Positions 1 to 6,525 of a stretch of DNA of 6,701 nucleotides are shown here, piece by piece. A program made the translations under genes and the position numbers. Source of the stretch: RGIG7300 sp045649645 (GTDB lineage Bacteria; Bacillota; Clostridia; Oscillospirales; CAG-272); the NCBI GenBank assembly GCA_045649645.1, contig JAZRQH010000189.1, positions 1-6,701 on the forward strand. The letters run 5' to 3'. A model generated the notes under the pieces. The model ran no database searches. It saw nothing but the letters and a program-made list of their open reading frames with translations, and was not told the DNA's origin. How positions within the stretch are numbered: position 1 is the stretch's first letter; every line of letters starts with the position of its first letter.

Positions 1-846
1 GACACCGTTCTCTGCGAGAACCCCAGCTTCATCGGAAGCTTGAACTCCTTCCGCTCTAACGGTGCCGTTGTCAAGGGTATCCCCATGAACGAGGACGGTA
101 TAGACACTGCACTCCTTGAAGAGGCACTTAAAAACGATCCCAAGGTAAAGCTGCTTTATCTTATTCCTACATTCCAGAACCCCACCGGCAGAACGATGTC
201 CTTAAAGACCAGATGCGAGGTATACGAGCTTGCAGTACGCTACGGTGTGGTCATCCTTGAGGACAACCCCTACGGCGAGCTTCGCTTTGAGGGCAAGGAG
301 TTGCCTACCCTTAAGTCTATGGACACCGAGGGTATCGTGGTTTACTGCGGATCATTCTCAAAGGTGCTTTCCTCAGGTATGCGTATCGGATTCCTCTGCG
401 CTAACGAGAAGCTGATGCAGAAGATAGTTGTGGCAAAGCAGGGCGAGGACGTTCACACTCCCATGCTGCCCCAGATGATCTGTGCAGACTATATCGAGCA
501 GTATGATCTTGACGCTCATATCAAGTCTATACAGGATCTCTACAGACATAAATGCGGCGTGATGCTTGCAGCACTTGACAAGTATATGCCTGATTGTGTA
601 AAATATACCCGTCCCGAGGGCGGTCTGTTCTTATGGTGCACCCTTCCCGAGGGTATAGAGCTGAACGAGTTCGTTCAGGCAGCTCTCAAGCGTAAGGTAG
701 CGGTAGTTCCCGGTACAGCATTCAACTGCGATACCGCGGCTCCTTCGGACGCCTTCCGTGTGACCTACGCTACACCCACAGAGGAGCAGATAACTGAAGG
801 TATAAAGATCCTTGGTGAGCTTGTCACCGAATTCATGAAAGGTTAA
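1..846 (+). CDS. PLP-dependent class I/II aminotransferase, C-terminal part (5' end outside window)
   Basis: This is the last 281 residues of a fold-type I aminotransferase. The reading frame is open from base 1, and the TTG at 40 is an internal Leu codon, so the true start lies before the window; about 110-120 residues are probably missing compared with the usual 390-400. Visible motifs, numbered by codon in the window, are QNPTGR at 59-64 (substrate/PLP-binding Asn60), EDNPYGE at 87-93 (Asp88 for the pyridine nitrogen, Tyr91), SFSKVLSSGMR at 118-128 (Schiff-base Lys121, phosphate-binding Arg128), and FRVTYA near 252-257 (Arg253, substrate carboxylate). The phrase YLIPTFQNPTG is typical of the 2-aminoadipate/aromatic aminotransferase (LysN/ARO8-like) subgroup, which uses 2-oxoglutarate or pyruvate as amino acceptor. 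The amino-donor specificity cannot be read from this fragment. A MocR-type regulator with an N-terminal GntR domain shares this domain and cannot be strictly excluded without the upstream part. trpS follows 6 bases later. Confidence 0.9.
   Translation, partial: DTVLCENPSFIGSLNSFRSNGAVVKGIPMNEDGIDTALLEEALKNDPKVKLLYLIPTFQNPTGRTMSLKTRCEVYELAVRYGVVILEDNPYGELRFEGKELPTLKSMDTEGIVVYCGSFSKVLSSGMRIGFLCANEKLMQKIVVAKQGEDVHTPMLPQMICADYIEQYDLDAHIKSIQDLYRHKCGVMLAALDKYMPDCVKYTRPEGGLFLWCTLPEGIELNEFVQAALKRKVAVVPGTAFNCDTAAPSDAFRVTYATPTEEQITEGIKILGELVTEFMKG
838..842 (+). promoter_or_regulatory. Shine-Dalgarno site of trpS inside the aminotransferase 3' end
   Basis: AAAGG lies in the last codons of the aminotransferase, 10 bases before the ATG at 853 and just before the TAA at 844-846. 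It is the only purine-rich site near this start and supports translation of trpS from the same mRNA as the aminotransferase. Confidence 0.6.
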
Positions 847-852
847 ACGACA

Positions 853-1851
853 ATGGACGATAAGAAGATAATTTTTTCGGGCGTACAGCCCAGCGGTATA
901 CTTACCATAGGTAACTACCTCGGAGCAATAAAAAACTGGGGTGCGTTCCAGAACGACAACAACTGTATTTTCTGTGTTGTCGATATGCACGCCATAACCG
1001 TGCGACAGGTTCCCGCCGATCTGCGCAAGAGAACCTACGAGACCCTTGCCATCTACATGGCTTGCGGTATCGATCCCGAAAAGAGCACCCTGTTTGTACA
1101 GAGCCACGTTCCGGCACACGCGGAGCTTGCTTGGGCGCTCAACTGCTACACCATGTTCGGTGAGCTGTCCCGTATGACCCAGTTCAAGGACAAGAGTAAG
1201 AAGAACGCCGACAACATCAACGCAGGTCTCTTTACCTACCCCGTACTTATGGCATCCGACATTCTGCTCTATCAGACAGACCTCGTTCCCGTAGGTCAGG
1301 ACCAGATGCAGCATATCGAGCTTGCACGAGATATTGCACAGCGTTTCAATCAGGTATATTCCCCCACCTTCACAGTTCCCGAGGGATTTATTCCTAAGTC
1401 CGGAGCTAAGATAATGTCTCTTGGAGATCCCACAAAGAAGATGTCAAAGTCTGATGAGAACGTAAACGGCTTTGTTTCTCTTCTTGATGACCGCGATACC
1501 ATAATCCGTAAGTTCAAGCGCGCGGTTACCGACTCTGATACCGTGGTATGCAGAGGTGAAGGTAAGCACGGCGTCAACAACCTTATGACCATCTACTCCT
1601 GCTTCACAGGCAAGAGCGACGATGAAATAGTAAAGGAATTCGAGGGCAAGGGCTACGGTGACTTCAAGTTAGCTGTAGGTGAGGCTGTTGCAGACGGTCT
1701 CGGACCCGTGCAGGCAGAATTCAACAAGCTTATGGCGGACAAGGGTTACCTTGAATCCGTTATGAAGGAAGGCGCTGACAGAGCCAACCGTATGGCATAC
1801 AAGACTCTGGCAAAGGTATACCGCAAGTTAGGCTTTGTAGGTCGCATATAA
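853..1851 (+). CDS. trpS: Tryptophanyl-tRNA synthetase
   Basis: This cytoplasmic class Ic aminoacyl-tRNA synthetase charges tRNA-Trp with tryptophan using ATP. The 332 residues match the usual bacterial length of about 325-340. It opens with the family signature SGVQPSGILTIGNYLGA, in which TIGN (18-21) is the HIGH-type ATP motif. VDMHAIT lies near 43-49. MASDILLYQTDLVPVGQDQ spans about 133-151; its Asp136 corresponds to the residue that reads the tryptophan indole nitrogen in characterised bacterial enzymes. KMSKS is at 196-200, within DPTKKMSKSDEN. The C-terminal helical part looks complete, ending VYRKLGFVGRI. The ATG at 853 gives the standard N-terminus and has AAAGG 10 bases upstream. It is probably cotranscribed with the aminotransferase before it and the sugar-phosphate transferase after it. 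Firmicute trpS genes are often preceded by a T-box leader, but the 6-base gap leaves no room for one here. Confidence 0.97.
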   Translation: MDDKKIIFSGVQPSGILTIGNYLGAIKNWGAFQNDNNCIFCVVDMHAITVRQVPADLRKRTYETLAIYMACGIDPEKSTLFVQSHVPAHAELAWALNCYTMFGELSRMTQFKDKSKKNADNINAGLFTYPVLMASDILLYQTDLVPVGQDQMQHIELARDIAQRFNQVYSPTFTVPEGFIPKSGAKIMSLGDPTKKMSKSDENVNGFVSLLDDRDTIIRKFKRAVTDSDTVVCRGEGKHGVNNLMTIYSCFTGKSDDEIVKEFEGKGYGDFKLAVGEAVADGLGPVQAEFNKLMADKGYLESVMKEGADRANRMAYKTLAKVYRKLGFVGRI

Positions 1852-1855
1852 GGAG
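1851..1855 (+). promoter_or_regulatory. Shine-Dalgarno site overlapping the trpS stop codon
   Basis: AGGAG begins on the last base of the trpS TAA (1849-1851) and sits 5 bases before the ATG at 1861. It fixes the start of the next gene, and the overlap favours translational coupling between the two. Confidence 0.8.
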
Positions 1856-1860
1856 TTTAT

Positions 1861-2940
1861 ATGAGTTATATTGACATATTATACGGCGCAGCAGCGATGG
1901 TTTGTGCTTTTCTCATAGCCTTTACCACCACTCCCGCAGTTCGAGTGCTTGCATACAAGATGGGCGCTATAGATATCCCCACCGACAACCGCAGAATGCA
2001 TAAAACCCCTGTTCCCCGTCTGGGCGGTCTTGCAATATATCTTGGCTTTGTGCTGACCACCTTTGTTTTCTCCGACGTATCCCCTACCCTTATCACGGTA
2101 TGGATAGGTGGATCGGCGATAGTGCTGCTGGGTATACTTGACGACATTCTCCGCCTCAAGGCTATCATCAAGCTGGTGGTGCAGATAGGCGTGGCTTACG
2201 TTGCGGTATGGCAGGGACTTACCGTTGAACGCATAACCCTTGCAGGAAGAACCATAGAGTTTGGCAACTGGGCTATACCCATAACCATCCTTTGGATAGT
2301 GGGCTTAACCAATGCGATAAACCTTATCGACGGTCTTGACGGTCTGTCCTGCGGTGTTTCTGCAATCTCCGCTATATCACTGTTACTTGTATCTCTGGTG
2401 CTGGGTGAAAATCCCGCTACCACCGTGCTTATCGGAATCCTCGCAGGCTCCTGCCTTGGATTCTTACCCTTTAACTCCAACCCCGCAAAGATATTTATGG
2501 GTGATACGGGTGCTCTGTTCTTAGGCTATACCCTCTCGGTGGTCTCCATCACAGGCGTACTTAAGATGCACACCATCGTATCCTTTATCATCCCCTTACT
2601 TATATTCGCCTTCCCCATTCTGGATACCGCCTTTGCGTTCACCAGAAGAATACTTCACGGCAAATCTCCCTTCTCTCCCGACAGAGGACACCTGCATCAC
2701 AGACTTATAGATATGGGTCTTAACCAGAAGCAGGTAGTTGCTATACTCTATTCTCTCTGCGCTATCCTCGGTCTTTCGGCAATTATGTTTACCGCGGACA
2801 AGCTTTGGAGAGCGGGACTTATCGTTGCTATCGGTCTTGTGCTTCTTTTGATCAACTTCGCATTACTCAAGAACCCCAATACTCGCGAAAAAACAGGCAT
2901 AGACCAGATGACAAAGAAAAAAGAAGAAGAGAAAAAATAA
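1861..2940 (+). CDS. wecA: WecA/TagO-type undecaprenyl-phosphate N-acetylhexosamine-1-phosphate transferase
   Basis: This 359-residue polytopic membrane protein belongs to the MraY/WecA/TagO family. Family members move a sugar-1-phosphate, typically GlcNAc-1-P from UDP-GlcNAc, onto undecaprenyl phosphate at the cytoplasmic membrane face. This is the first step of teichoic-acid or other cell-surface polysaccharide synthesis. Visible signatures are DNRRMHKTPVPRLGG at about 42-56 (nucleotide-binding loop after the first helix), ILDDILRLKA near 92-101, NAINLIDGLDGL at 151-162 (Asp157/Asp160 region, Mg2+ and catalysis), FMGDTGALFLGY near 212-223, and PDRGHLHHRL at 273-282. The HLHHR loop (277-281) points to the WecA/TagO branch rather than MraY, which makes peptidoglycan lipid I. 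The C-terminus is a short highly charged Lys/Glu tail, presumably cytoplasmic. The start is set by AGGAG at 1851-1855. The gene symbol follows family usage; in Gram-positives the same enzyme is called tagO, and which polymer it serves cannot be told here. A strong terminator follows 10 bases after the stop. Confidence 0.92.
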   Translation: MSYIDILYGAAAMVCAFLIAFTTTPAVRVLAYKMGAIDIPTDNRRMHKTPVPRLGGLAIYLGFVLTTFVFSDVSPTLITVWIGGSAIVLLGILDDILRLKAIIKLVVQIGVAYVAVWQGLTVERITLAGRTIEFGNWAIPITILWIVGLTNAINLIDGLDGLSCGVSAISAISLLLVSLVLGENPATTVLIGILAGSCLGFLPFNSNPAKIFMGDTGALFLGYTLSVVSITGVLKMHTIVSFIIPLLIFAFPILDTAFAFTRRILHGKSPFSPDRGHLHHRLIDMGLNQKQVVAILYSLCAILGLSAIMFTADKLWRAGLIVAIGLVLLLINFALLKNPNTREKTGIDQMTKKKEEEKK

Positions 2941-2949
2941 AACTAATAT

Positions 2950-2977
2950 AAAAAGCCTGACTCAGTCAGGCTTTTTT
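2950..2977. terminator. Bidirectional intrinsic terminator between convergent operons
   Basis: The core is an 11-bp perfect stem, with 2951-2961 pairing with 2965-2975 around a 3-base loop (TCA). On the plus strand it ends in six T (2972-2977), serving the trpS-wecA run. On the minus strand the A tract at 2950-2954 becomes five T, serving the four-gene minus unit. The TGA stop of the minus-strand hydrolase (2966-2968) and its last Ala codon lie inside the stem, and its two Lys codons are the A tract opposite the plus-strand T run. The two operons therefore share a single terminator with essentially no spacer. Confidence 0.93.
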
Positions 2978-3691
2978 AGTTGCTCCTTCTATGAGGAGCT
3001 TATCATATAATTCGTTGTGGTAGTCGTCAAGATCGCAATGTGTTCTGTCGGGAACGGGGTAGAAGGTAAGGTCGTGCTCACGCTTCATAAGCTCTACAAA
3101 GGGTCTTGAATGCTTATCTATATTTACCGCCTCATCCTTTTCGCAATGGAAGAGGTGGTATTTTGTGCTCTTAGGCATCTTATCCACAAGGTGCAGAGGA
3201 GATGCGGAGCGAAGAGCGTCCTCTAAAGTTCCCTCATAAGAAGCAAATGCTGTATAAAGTGTACGGGGAAGATCGGGTCGCTCGGTAAAATGATAGGGCA
3301 GGTCGCATACGGGACAGCTTGCTACACAGTAGGCAGGAGTACGCTTGGAATATGCGGTATAAACAAGAGCTCCCAAGCCACCCATACTGCCGCCGCAGGA
3401 TACGATGGGAGTATCCTCGGGGAGATCATATTTCTTAAAAAGAACGTCGATTATCTCGTCGGTAAAGTCCACGGTGTGCTTGTTCATCCACGCCCAAGGA
3501 TTGTGATATGGTATAACAAAGAGGACGTTGTCACGGGCAAAGCCCTCGCCCCATTCGCTTCCGTTGTCGTACATGCTGCAGCCGCCAAGACCTACGAAAA
3601 ATATAACTATTCCCTTGATATCTCCCTTTATGGCATAATCGTTACAGTAGGCAAATCTGCGGAGATTTGCCTCATTCATTATTTTTTCCAT
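2966..3691 (-). CDS. Alpha/beta hydrolase (prolyl-oligopeptidase/esterase-like)
   Basis: This 241-residue protein has the alpha/beta-hydrolase fold and no signal peptide, so it is probably cytoplasmic. An early strand plus oxyanion-type loop reads IVIFFVGLGGCS near 28-39. The nucleophile elbow is SCGGSMGGLGAL (98-109), giving the G-x-S-x-G motif at 100-104 with Ser102. The likely acid is Asp186 in FHCEKDEAVN, a position common in S9-type hydrolases. The likely catalytic His is His218 in PDRTHCD near the C-terminus. The full triad in the right order suggests an active serine hydrolase acting on an ester, amide or short peptide; the substrate is not predictable. Length is at the short end, with no beta-propeller and only a small cap between about 126 and 165. 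It is the last gene of the minus-strand unit, and its coding sequence ends inside the terminator stem. The ATG has AAGGAG 5 bases upstream; a second in-frame ATG (codon 5) is poorly placed for that site. Confidence 0.87.
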   Translation of the reverse strand: MEKIMNEANLRRFAYCNDYAIKGDIKGIVIFFVGLGGCSMYDNGSEWGEGFARDNVLFVIPYHNPWAWMNKHTVDFTDEIIDVLFKKYDLPEDTPIVSCGGSMGGLGALVYTAYSKRTPAYCVASCPVCDLPYHFTERPDLPRTLYTAFASYEGTLEDALRSASPLHLVDKMPKSTKYHLFHCEKDEAVNIDKHSRPFVELMKREHDLTFYPVPDRTHCDLDDYHNELYDKLLIEGATKKA

Positions 3692-3696
3692 ATTAG

Positions 3697-3702
3697 CTCC
3701 TT
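3697..3702 (-). promoter_or_regulatory. Shine-Dalgarno site of the hydrolase, overlapping the upstream stop codon
   Basis: Read on the minus strand, AAGGAG takes its first two bases from the TAA (3701-3703) of the YczE-like gene and lies 5 bases before the ATG at 3691. It fixes the hydrolase start and suggests coupling to translation of the preceding gene. Confidence 0.8.
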
Positions 3703-4384
3703 ACTTAAAAAATCTTCTCAGCTTCAGCTTATCGTTAAACACGCATCTCTTATCCATAAAGTGGCTGTAGAGACCTATAAGCGTTCCGTTGATAAAGGCG
3801 CAGATAACAGTACCCACACCCAGCCCCTTTATTCCTCCGAAGAAGATAAAGGTCAGGGCTACAGATACTATAAGACTGCATATATCATAGGTAGTCTTGC
3901 ATCTGCCTGTATTGAAGCCAAAGCGCTGGCACAGCTCCTTGACAAAGAGGTCGTATGCCTCGGGAGCAAGGTATGTATGGAACATAAAGGCAACGCCCAT
4001 AGTCACGATAAGCACGCCGGGTATAAACAAGCATATCCTTGCCGCTATGGTCTCGGCAGTTACAAGGGAAAGCAGAGCCATAAAGCCATCAATTACAAAG
4101 CCGTATATGACCGCTGTCATAAAGGAAAGTATGTAGCTTAACTTAAAGCGGCGCATGATAAGCGCAAGTATTATAAGCAATATACCCTCTACCGCATAGC
4201 ACGCCATACCAAAGGTCACAAAGGGCAGGGTCTCGGATAATTTAAGATACGTAAGATATGCCGGCGCTACCACCATAGACATACCGAAATCCGCTTTTTC
4301 AAGCATGGAATTGCCAAAAGCTATAAGCAATATACCAAGGACATATGCTAACTCAGAGGGTATCTTGATCTTGTTTTTGGTCAT
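3701..4384 (-). CDS. YczE/YitT-like integral membrane protein (DUF6198-like)
   Basis: This 227-residue protein is dominated by about six hydrophobic segments, at roughly 12-29, 54-77, 83-105, 115-137, 165-184 and 187-208. The N-terminus ELAYVLGILLIAFGNSMLEKADFGMSMVVAPAY and the late motif GLGVGTVICAFINGTLIG resemble the YczE-type membrane proteins of Firmicutes (COG2364 / DUF6198). This is recognition of family style, not a search result. Members have no firmly established biochemical function; transport is often supposed but unproven. A basic cytoplasmic tail (KLKLRRFFK) agrees with the positive-inside rule. The ATG at 4384 lies inside the preceding gene, giving a 32-base overlap in another frame. 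It has GGAG (4394-4397) 9 bases upstream, and starting at the next Met (27) would remove the first membrane segment. It is the third gene of the minus-strand unit, between a putative lipoprotein and the hydrolase. A transport or membrane-partner role is only a guess. Confidence 0.8.
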   Translation of the reverse strand: MTKNKIKIPSELAYVLGILLIAFGNSMLEKADFGMSMVVAPAYLTYLKLSETLPFVTFGMACYAVEGILLIILALIMRRFKLSYILSFMTAVIYGFVIDGFMALLSLVTAETIAARICLFIPGVLIVTMGVAFMFHTYLAPEAYDLFVKELCQRFGFNTGRCKTTYDICSLIVSVALTFIFFGGIKGLGVGTVICAFINGTLIGLYSHFMDKRCVFNDKLKLRRFFK

Positions 4385-5192
4385 TGTTTTCTTCTCCGTT
4401 CAAGGCAATTGTCGGGTCTTCGCTATTGAGCTGCTCCCTTCTCTTGCCCTTTTTTATCATATTGATTCCTACTATCATTAAAATAAGGCAAAGCACGGTT
4501 CCTACGGCAAAATAGCCTACGATCGCCTTAAAATATATGTCCGCAGTCCTTGTCATGGCAGGACCCCACACGTTTCCGTGCACTACCGACAACTTGCCTT
4601 CGTAACATATCTCGGTAGGTTCGGTATAGGACAGACGGTACATCTGCGTGTTCTGAGGCAGTGACAGGGTAACAGAAAATCCACAGTATTCAAGTAATGA
4701 CTCGGTATAATCTGCCGCAGCCTTTGAAATACCCGAATCATATGCATTTTCAAGAACCTTGTGCATATCTACCCTGCCGTGCATACGGTAGGCATGATGA
4801 AGCTTGGTGTCGCTGAGCTCACAGTTAAGCTCGGTAAATACGGTAAGACTCTCGTCGCAAAGCATAGACTTGAGGTTTTCAAACGCCTCTTCAAAGCTAT
4901 CTGCGGGCATGGTCTTGGTAAGGATAAGATAAGCAGACTTTTCATCCTTGGTAAAAAAACTGTATTCGCTCTTAAACCCCAGCTCTGTTCTGTAATAACG
5001 CTCTATCTGTCGAAGCTCGCTTTGAAGATCATATCTGTCCATAGCCGACTCATAAGGAGCATCTACGTTTATCTTTATCTCTGTATACGCGGTGTTGTCC
5101 GCATCAATGCCGTACTCGATATCAGCGGTAGCGGCACATCCGCAGAACAGCGCACAACCTAATATAATAAGTAAAAATATTATTTTTTTCAT
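4353..5192 (-). CDS. Putative lipoprotein with C-terminal membrane helix, function unknown
   Basis: I do not recognise a family with certainty. The 279 residues begin with a short, positively charged, hydrophobic signal sequence (MKKIIFLLIILGCALFCGC). Cys19 preceded by Phe-Cys-Gly is the best lipidation candidate, with Cys13 (I-L-G-C) as an alternative. The extracytoplasmic part (about 20-221) mixes predicted strands and charged amphipathic helices (for example 53-70 and 99-111), with no catalytic motif visible. A strong membrane helix follows at about 222-246, then a basic stop-transfer stretch KKGKRR and an acidic, Asn/Gln-rich cytoplasmic tail of about 30 residues. The layout (lipobox, extracellular domain, one C-terminal helix, short tail) recalls the LppM/DUF3153 type, but sequence support for that is weak. 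The ATG at 5192 has GAGG 5 bases upstream, overlapping the stop codon of the metallopeptidase gene. Its 3' end overlaps the YczE-like gene by 32 bases, so it is firmly inside the operon. Confidence 0.8.
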   Translation of the reverse strand: MKKIIFLLIILGCALFCGCAATADIEYGIDADNTAYTEIKINVDAPYESAMDRYDLQSELRQIERYYRTELGFKSEYSFFTKDEKSAYLILTKTMPADSFEEAFENLKSMLCDESLTVFTELNCELSDTKLHHAYRMHGRVDMHKVLENAYDSGISKAAADYTESLLEYCGFSVTLSLPQNTQMYRLSYTEPTEICYEGKLSVVHGNVWGPAMTRTADIYFKAIVGYFAVGTVLCLILMIVGINMIKKGKRREQLNSEDPTIALNGEENNDQKQDQDTL

Positions 5193-5197
5193 ATCAG

Positions 5198-5201
5198 CCT
5201 C
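5198..5201 (-). promoter_or_regulatory. Shine-Dalgarno site overlapping the metallopeptidase stop codon
   Basis: On the minus strand the sequence reads TGAGG followed by a 5-base spacer and ATG. The GA of the TGA stop (5200-5202) is the first half of GAGG. It sets the lipoprotein start at 5192 and suggests reinitiation or coupled translation. Confidence 0.65.
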
Positions 5202-6507
5202 AGAAAGTATAGCTAAAAGATGCAGAGGTGTACATATTACCGTCAGGGGTAATAACGTTCACTACAAAAACCAACTCTCCCTTTAACCAATCGTCAATGT
5301 TATAACGCACCATAGAACCCATATTGCGTACCGTATTTCCCACGTAGCAAAGCGTTTTTTCACCGCTTGTGACGGTGCGCACGGGTCGCACGGTGTTCTC
5401 ATAGTCATTGGGGTCAAATACGGTAAGAACGTATGTAGCATCCTCGCCGTACACCTTGTCAAAGGTTACCTCGTAATATACAAAGGTCTTGTAACCTCCG
5501 GTAAGGTTATAGGACTGACTGCGCTTTTTTATACCGATGTTCATTTCCTTTTTAATGTCAAACTCGGGGACGTCCTCTTCGATAAAACTGTAGAAATATT
5601 CAACCAGTTCGGGATTATCACAAGCCATAGGCAAGGTCAGGTTTTCCTGTACGGCAGAGCAACGGGTAGCACGCCACGATAAGCCGTCGGTATAAAGAAG
5701 CTCCATAGAATCCTTATAATCCATGACCTCACGGGAGGCGGGAGAGCCCATAAGGGCAACGTAATCCTCTGCGGCTATCTCAAGCATAAATTTATAGTGA
5801 TTGTCGTAGTAAAAATCCTCTGTAACGCTTGTTATATCGGCAAAGGAGTTTTCGGCGTTTAGTCCGCGGAGCTTGGCATACTCGGTATCAAAGAGCTCGT
5901 CGCCGTTAGTCTTGAGCATATGATATCTGGTATAATGATGACCGTACTCGTGACTGAGGCTGTTTGCCATACCCTCGGCGGTGGTGATCTCATCACCGTT
6001 GTACAAAGTTATCTGACCGCCCGTAAGGGTAAAATGTATCTTATAATCATCGGGAAGCAGAGTGTGACCGAAGGGCACCGAAAAATACTGTTTTGCATTC
6101 TTATGGGTAGCGGCGGCCCTGTCATCTCTTTGCGGATACACGGTAACGCGGGAAAGTGAATATATCTCATCACCGTGCTTGTTACGTAAAAGTTCCTTGT
6201 AAAGAAGCTCAAGATCTGCTTCATTCCACGCCTCACTACGGCTTATAAACTCGATGCCCTCAGCAGAGACGTATTTTGCAATAACGCTCTGACTTACCGA
6301 TTCTTCGATATGCGTACCCTCATCCAACATCCTGACAAGAGTGGTATTGACGTAGTGATGTTCCGGCTCTTCGGTCAAAAAAGCCTCTGCCGACACTTTT
6401 TGACTCTCCACGCCAAAACAAGCAAAAAGTACAAGCGCAAGAGCAAAAGCAAAAAGAACAAAGTGTCCCAAGCTAACAAAAAATATTATTTTACCTGCTC
6501 TCTTCAT
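5200..6507 (-). CDS. Secreted or membrane-anchored HExxH metallopeptidase-like protein
   Basis: This 435-residue protein has a basic N-terminus (MKRAGK) and a long hydrophobic segment at about 7-32. VSA-EA at 38-42 is a possible signal-peptidase site; without cleavage the segment would be a membrane anchor. The body carries the zincin pattern: a beta-strand region ITLYNGDE (166-173), then helix residues SLSHEYGHHYT with HEYGH at 186-190 (His186 and His190 as zinc ligands, Glu187 as general base). Downstream, EIAAEDYVALMGS (243-255) has the look of a third-ligand helix in gluzincin-like enzymes, with Glu243 or Glu247 as ligand. Residues about 335-435 look all-beta and may form an Ig/FnIII-like accessory domain. 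Substrate and exact peptidase family are unknown; I cannot assign it to a named MEROPS family by eye. It is the first gene of the minus-strand unit, directly behind its promoter, and the ATG at 6507 is set by a strong GAGGTGAT site. Confidence 0.83.
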   Translation of the reverse strand: MKRAGKIIFFVSLGHFVLFAFALALVLFACFGVESQKVSAEAFLTEEPEHHYVNTTLVRMLDEGTHIEESVSQSVIAKYVSAEGIEFISRSEAWNEADLELLYKELLRNKHGDEIYSLSRVTVYPQRDDRAAATHKNAKQYFSVPFGHTLLPDDYKIHFTLTGGQITLYNGDEITTAEGMANSLSHEYGHHYTRYHMLKTNGDELFDTEYAKLRGLNAENSFADITSVTEDFYYDNHYKFMLEIAAEDYVALMGSPASREVMDYKDSMELLYTDGLSWRATRCSAVQENLTLPMACDNPELVEYFYSFIEEDVPEFDIKKEMNIGIKKRSQSYNLTGGYKTFVYYEVTFDKVYGEDATYVLTVFDPNDYENTVRPVRTVTSGEKTLCYVGNTVRNMGSMVRYNIDDWLKGELVFVVNVITPDGNMYTSASFSYTF

Positions 6508-6510
6508 AAC

Positions 6511-6518
6511 ATCACCTC
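6511..6518 (-). promoter_or_regulatory. Strong Shine-Dalgarno site of the metallopeptidase gene
   Basis: GAGGTGAT on the minus strand is near-perfectly complementary to the 16S rRNA 3' end, and its AGGTG core is 5 bases from the ATG at 6507. It is the strongest ribosome site in the window and decides this start. Confidence 0.88.
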
Positions 6519-6525
6519 TATGTTA

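Noticed and set aside
40..42. TTG as a possible start codon of the aminotransferase
   Set aside because: The frame is open to base 1 and the residues before it fit the aminotransferase family, so this is an internal Leu codon of a gene that begins outside the window.
631..1314. Minus-strand open frame of 227 codons across the aminotransferase-trpS junction
   Set aside because: Both plus-strand genes here have full catalytic motifs; the antisense frame has no recognisable motif and no ribosome site.
2950..2980. Hairpin as a recombination or attachment site
   Set aside because: Stem length, small loop and flanking T runs on both strands match an intrinsic terminator between convergent genes, and no mobile gene is nearby.
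3290..4141. Long plus-strand open frame of 283 codons
   Set aside because: It lies opposite the hydrolase and the YczE-like gene, spans their junction, has no ribosome site, and its product shows no domain-like pattern (Tyr/Lys/His-rich, typical of an antisense reading of a membrane gene).
4761..5162. Plus-strand open frame of 133 codons opposite the lipoprotein gene
   Set aside because: The minus-strand frame has a signal sequence, membrane helix, ribosome site and operon context; the plus-strand frame has none of these.
6415..6465. Degenerate A-rich direct repeat (AGCAAAAAG-like units)
   Set aside because: On the minus strand it is the Phe/Ala/Leu-rich signal or anchor segment of the metallopeptidase; repeated Ala, Leu and Phe codons explain the pattern.
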